From Phoronis australis (lineage: Eukaryota > Phoronida > Phoronidae), in the NCBI GenBank assembly GCA_002633005.1, contig NMRA01000322.1, forward strand, positions 124,001-188,000: a stretch of DNA of 64,000 bases, read 5' to 3'. The position numbers and the translations under genes were made by a program. This document shows, in pieces, positions 59,981 to 64,000 of this stretch. Numbering within the stretch: the stretch's first letter is position 1; every line of letters begins with the position of its first letter. Below the pieces are notes generated by a model. It was not told the DNA's origin. It ran no database searches and worked only from the letters and a program-made list of their open reading frames with translations.

Positions 59981-60870
59981 TTTCTTCTACACTCCCTTTT
60001 TACCCTATGGTGTATCGATGGTGCGTAAGATAATTCTTGGTAAAGGCGTGAAGTAAATACATTCGGCGTAGAGTAATTAATTGAAGAGTAAAGAAATTAT
60101 TTGCAGTGTAGAGGAATTATTTGCGACGCACAGTAATTATTTGTTGAATGTGTAAAGCAATTACTTGCGGCGTAACGTAACTTTGTGCGGCGTAAAGTAA
60201 TTATTTGCGGAGTGAAGTAACTTTTACCGCCGCAAAAATTACTTTACGCCGCAAATAATTACTTTACACCACTAACAAGAATTAAGTTACGCACGTAATG
60301 TAACGGCGTAACGTTCACCTATTTGGCCAACGATGTTATCGACGATAATGATGTAGCAACCACGCACGTTCAATGCCAATGAATGACGTAAAGCCTGCTC
60401 TTATCGTCTGCACGATCCTGTCACTTGCANTTCTTCTACACTTCCTTTTTACCCTATGGTGTATCGATGGTGCGTAAGATAATTCTTGGTAAAGGCGTGA
60501 AATAAATACATTCGGCGTAGAGTAATTAATTGAAGAGTAAAGAAATTATTTGCAGTGTAGAGGAATTATTTGCGGCGTACAGTAATTATTTGTTGAATGT
60601 GTAAAGCAATTACTTGCGGCGTAACGTAACTTTGTGCGGCGTAAAGTAATTATTTGCGGAGTGAAGTAACTTTTACCGCCGCAAAAATTACTTTACGCCG
60701 CAAATAATTACTTTACACCACTAACAAGAATTAAGTTACGCACGTAATGTAACGGCGTAACGTTCACCTATTTAGCCAACGATGTTATCGACGATAATGA
60801 TGCAGCAACCACGCACGTTCAATGCCAATGAATGACGTAAAGCCTGCTCTTATCGTCTGCACGATCCTGT
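59981..60870. repeat. 440-450-base direct copies around a single n (60430) containing an inverted GCGGCGTAAAGTAATTA array
   Basis: Each copy holds a run of about 20-base imperfect repeats, 'GCGGCGTAAAGTAATTATTT', in one direction, followed directly by reverse complements (CCGCAAAAATTACTTTACGCCGCAAATAATTACTTTAC). The two sides can fold into a long hairpin. The right copy ends at a (GTT)n tract, the usual kind of place where contigs break. Confidence 0.8.
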
Positions 60871-60896
60871 TGTTGTTGTTGTTGTTGTTGTTGTTG
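60868..60896. repeat. (TGT)n microsatellite
   Basis: Nine uninterrupted TGT/GTT units lie next to the overlapping contig copies. Confidence 0.95.
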
Positions 60897-61493
60897 GATA
60901 ATTTTAAGACCACTCTATTGGGGCTTCGCTTCACAAACTGGCATTGACGCATTGTGGTTTTTTAACGGTCTAACGGGCGAATATATGCAAGAATGGAGTT
61001 CCAGTCACGTCTTATGTCTTAAATTGCCCTTTGCATTCAGATTAGAACACCATAACAATGCAGAGTTGCCAACCAAAGTTGATGTCAGTGACCTTAACAA
61101 TGGCGTTAGCGCCTGTTCAGGTATATCTGCGAGAAGATTTATTAATCCCAACAGCGGATCTAGGTGTTTTGGTCATTTAGGTCAATCACTGGTCGGTACG
61201 TAACACACTGGTTTATTGTGTAATCAGATGAAATCTCACACACGAAATGCCTCCCCCTTCCAAAAAAAATCAATCGAAAAAGACCGGGACTCGTAGGTCC
61301 CCATAAATGACCCGTGGATTTGAAGCCACGAGGGTAAATTGACACATAGCCATATTTTCCTAAGATAATCCTAGCAATTGGGAACAAAAACTTTTATAGC
61401 ATTTGATTTCTGATTATGATATTGCAACACATTTTAACGAAATAACTTGAGAATATTCATTCAACGGCACCAGACCCCACTCAGATAACTTAC

Positions 61494-61647
61494 TTGAGAA
61501 TAGATTCGCATGTAATTCCGTTAGACTTCAGCTTGAAACCCGACGGACATGAGCACGTGTATCCGCCAGTGGTGTCGGTACAGTATTTGCTGCCGCTGTT
61601 GTCTTTATAGCAATCGTTAGAGACAGCATTAGCGCATTCGTCGACAT
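61494..61647 (-). CDS. EGF receptor-like gene: exon with one EGF domain, ending in phase 2
   Basis: The acceptor is ATTTTCAG and the donor CTCAA|GTAAGT. The exon is 154 nt: it opens with two bases completing a codon, reads 50 codons (DVDEC start, NGITCE end) and ends with AA. The AA joins the G that opens the exon at 58571 to make AAG (Lys), so this junction is phase 2, unlike the phase-1 junctions around it. The EGF spacing is somewhat long between cysteines 1 and 3 (AVSNDC, then KDNSGSKYC). Confidence 0.87.
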
Positions 61648-62129
61648 CTGAAAATGTAAGGTATGCATATTACCTTTTGAAAATCGTCTACTTTCTGCAA
61701 GACGCTTAATTATTAGGTCCAAATTCAAAGCGATTTTCTTTAAACGAGACACCTAAATGATCCTAATTGGCTGAATATTGCTTCAATAGACATACGTGCA
61801 CGTGTTGCTGTAGAGGTTATTGTTTGAGTAAACGTAAAGTTCAGAATTGTGTGACCAAACACCGAGGTGCATATTTTGTATTTTACAAAAAAAGATGTAT
61901 TAAGGTCACACTTTTCAGTTATACATTAATAATGAGATCGCGTTTTACGTTTGAGATATTGTTGGTAAAAATCCCATGATGTTTAGATCACCAGCAACAT
62001 TCACACATTGGACAGGTTCCAGTGCAGTCTTCCTGTTTGTCCTTGTGGACCGCCTGTGAGCTCTCTGAGGAATCCCTACGGGCACCCTGTGCTAATGTAA
62101 TGCAGCTGATCAATGTAGGTTTCACTTAC

Positions 62130-62384
62130 TGTCACATGACTTTCCGTCGCTGTTCAGTGTGTAGCCGTTGCCGCAGTAACAGTCAAAACCACCGATCTTA
62201 TTACTGCAGCCTTGCGTACATCCGCCCCGATTGGCCTCTGCGCACTCGTTGAGATCGATACATGTGAAGCCATCACCGGTGTAGCCGGCTTTACACGAAC
62301 ACGTATAGCTGCCCCCGGTGTTAGTGCAGGCGCCGTTTGTGGAGTCACAGTCGTTCAGAACATCAGATGAGCACTCATCGACGT
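62130..62384 (-). CDS. EGF receptor-like gene: exon with two calcium-binding EGF domains
   Basis: The acceptor is CATACAG and the donor A|GTAAGTG; length is 255 nt, 85 codons, class 1-1. The first domain starts VDEC and contains [12 protein letters not shown], which fits the C-x-[DN]-x4-[FY]-x-C-x-C pattern for Asp/Asn beta-hydroxylation found in calcium-binding EGFs. The second starts DLNEC and ends in NSDGKSCD. Two domains without an intervening intron suggest fusion of two ancestral single-domain exons. Confidence 0.9.
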
Positions 62385-62708
62385 CTGTATGAAAGTAAAG
62401 CATACTAAAAATTAGTCGTTTCATTAAAAGTAATGGATTACCCTAGTGAAATTAAATTAAAAATAAAAAGTATAAGCACTAAGAAAATGCAAATCATTGG
62501 CGGAATCGAAGTCTACCTTTTAACAATAGTAATTTTCACATAAGCGTAACCCCTCAAAAATTTGTGTAACACCATGCAGATGCACCAAAGTAATGCGTAA
62601 CTGAAACTGAATCTCGTGTTACGTGGTTGTGGTAAATATTCTATAAAAACTTAAAATGATCGACTAAATGTTCATAACGGTTTCTGTTTACCATTTCAAG
62701 CAGCTTAC

Positions 62709-62831
62709 CATCACAGGTGTTTCCGTCGGCGTTTAGTGTGTAACCCTTGTTGCAAGTACACACAAATGAACCGGCAGTATTGGTGCAACCTTGCTTACAG
62801 TTGTCCGTCTTGGCAGCACATTCGTCAATAT
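62709..62831 (-). CDS. EGF receptor-like gene, most upstream exon in window: one calcium-binding EGF domain
   Basis: Acceptor TTACTTCAG and donor G|GTAAGC frame a 123-nt class 1-1 exon of 41 codons. It encodes a complete cbEGF domain that opens with (D)IDEC, has six cysteines and ends in NADGNTCD. The Asp-Ile-Asp-Glu start is the usual calcium-binding signature. No start codon or signal peptide is visible upstream to 64000, so the N-terminal exons of this surface protein lie outside the window. The next exon is about 330 bases downstream at 62384, in the same phase. Confidence 0.88.
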
Positions 62832-64000
62832 CTGAAGTAAATAAGTGATGCTGTTAACTGTACTACGCGCCTCATTTTTGACATGGAAGACGGAAGAAGA
62901 TTCCGACGCACACGGCATTTGATTGCCGGGAATAAATATTACGTACTAACAACCCCCAAAAATATTAATGGTGTCCGTTTCATGAAACGTGAATTTTAAG
63001 TTTTTGAAATTAGGGCTTAGATAAGAGTGAAAACGAAACTTCATAAAAGGCCATTTCGTGAAGACGTAGTCGGACTTTGTCGTGGGCCTTATTTTAGACC
63101 GACGTTTAAAAGGATTTTATTTCCAACTTCGGAAGATATTTTGAGTAGGGATCATGAGACTTCCTGCAGCTATTAGTTTTGGTCAATGCTACATGTATGA
63201 AGCTGCATGCTATGTTGTACGTTTTGAGGTTTTATAATAAACGGCAGATTCCTAACACAAGCTGCCAGTCTAAGTTAATTGAAGCTGAAGCAGTGACCTC
63301 ATCAGCGATTTCGTTGGTTGGCGCCATAAAAATGGCAAAAGCGGGCGGTGTGTAGTGCAAACCAAAGCCGACGTGAAAAAGTCACGGGCTCGTGTACTGA
63401 GTGTAGGTGAGAAAAAAAAAACAGGTGAAGAGTTGCAGCACTTTGGGGGAGTAGCCTCTCAAAATTCACCATTTTAGCTGCCGCGCAAATATTTCCGGAA
63501 ATGCCGAGCTTCGGTAAACAGCAGGGTACGTATGCATTCATCTCTTGTTTTCCAGAAATAACTGAACATTCCTTTTACTTTTGTTTGATTTGAATTGTAA
63601 ACCCAAAATTATTTTTGAAAAACTTATTTCAACTCTTGATGGGAAGGTCGAGGGTCATTAGCACACTTTTATTAAAATAAAATAAAATAACGCATAAGAA
63701 AATCGAATTAGTTTCATGAAAAAGCTTCCACCAGCTGTCGAAGTGTTGTTTGAGATAAATCCATACAATTCTGTTCATCTTTGCGCATGCTTCATTGTTG
63801 CTGATTAGTGTTCGGCAAAGTTTTTCGTACTATTGCTAAGCGTTCACCTCCTGCTGTGGATTATTCCTAAATTATAAGAGATGCGATGTGTTAATCTAGT
63901 TTTAAGAATAGGCCTGGTTTATAAACTCTTATAGGCATTTAATAGCTACAATAAAGAGACACAAGTACGAGTGAAATCTTGTTTACTTGAGAAGATACTG
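62832..64000. other. Intron or 5' flank of the EGF gene: nothing recognised
   Basis: I see no EGF cysteine pattern, signal peptide or repeat element. A short plus-strand A-rich (AAAAT)n tract lies near 63675. Confidence 0.4.

Overview
The window is nuclear DNA of an intron-rich animal. Both genes lie on the minus strand and are split into short exons with GT..AG borders. Introns are large and full of degraded non-LTR and Penelope-like retroelements, a MITE and microsatellites. Domain content (calcium-binding EGF, thrombospondin type 1, membrane-anchored ectodomain with a furin-type site) fits a marine invertebrate such as an anthozoan, but the sequence alone does not fix the phylum.

Right part (50.8-62.8 kb, minus): the 3' part of a cell-surface receptor-like gene. 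Twelve exons give about 818 residues: 12 EGF-like domains, one thrombospondin type 1 domain, an unrecognised juxtamembrane module with a KRRKR processing site, a Thr/Pro-rich stalk, one transmembrane helix and a very short tail. The 5' end lies beyond 64 kb. Splice phases agree across every junction I checked.

Middle (40-50.8 kb): no convincing gene. It holds a GIY-YIG endonuclease relic of a Penelope-like element, a long (GT)n tract and a small fold-back sequence.

Left part (0.3-40.06 kb, minus): a second gene, running off the left edge. It starts with a signal-peptide exon at 40.06 kb. At least 28 tiny Ser/Ala/Val/Thr-rich exons of 27-243 nt follow. Every one begins after the first base of a codon, ends on the first base of a codon and has a length divisible by three (class 1-1). 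The exons fall into related families that grew by repeated tandem duplication of exon plus intron. They predict a secreted, almost Cys-free, mucin-like polypeptide of about 750 residues in this window if all exons are used. Because nearly every exon can join every other without a frameshift or a junction stop, the locus looks built for exon-number variation and combinatorial splicing, in the manner of schistosome micro-exon genes. This is the strongest candidate here for an undescribed system.

Six of the nine single-n characters, at 14860, 21357, 24240, 34264, 58679 and 60430, sit between two near-identical direct copies of about 0.15-1.5 kb. They look like contig ends that overlap but were not merged. 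The duplicated EGF exon at 58.7 kb and one dead Ser exon at 14.5/15.0 kb are therefore probably assembly artefacts. A 189-base run of n lies at 25560-25748.
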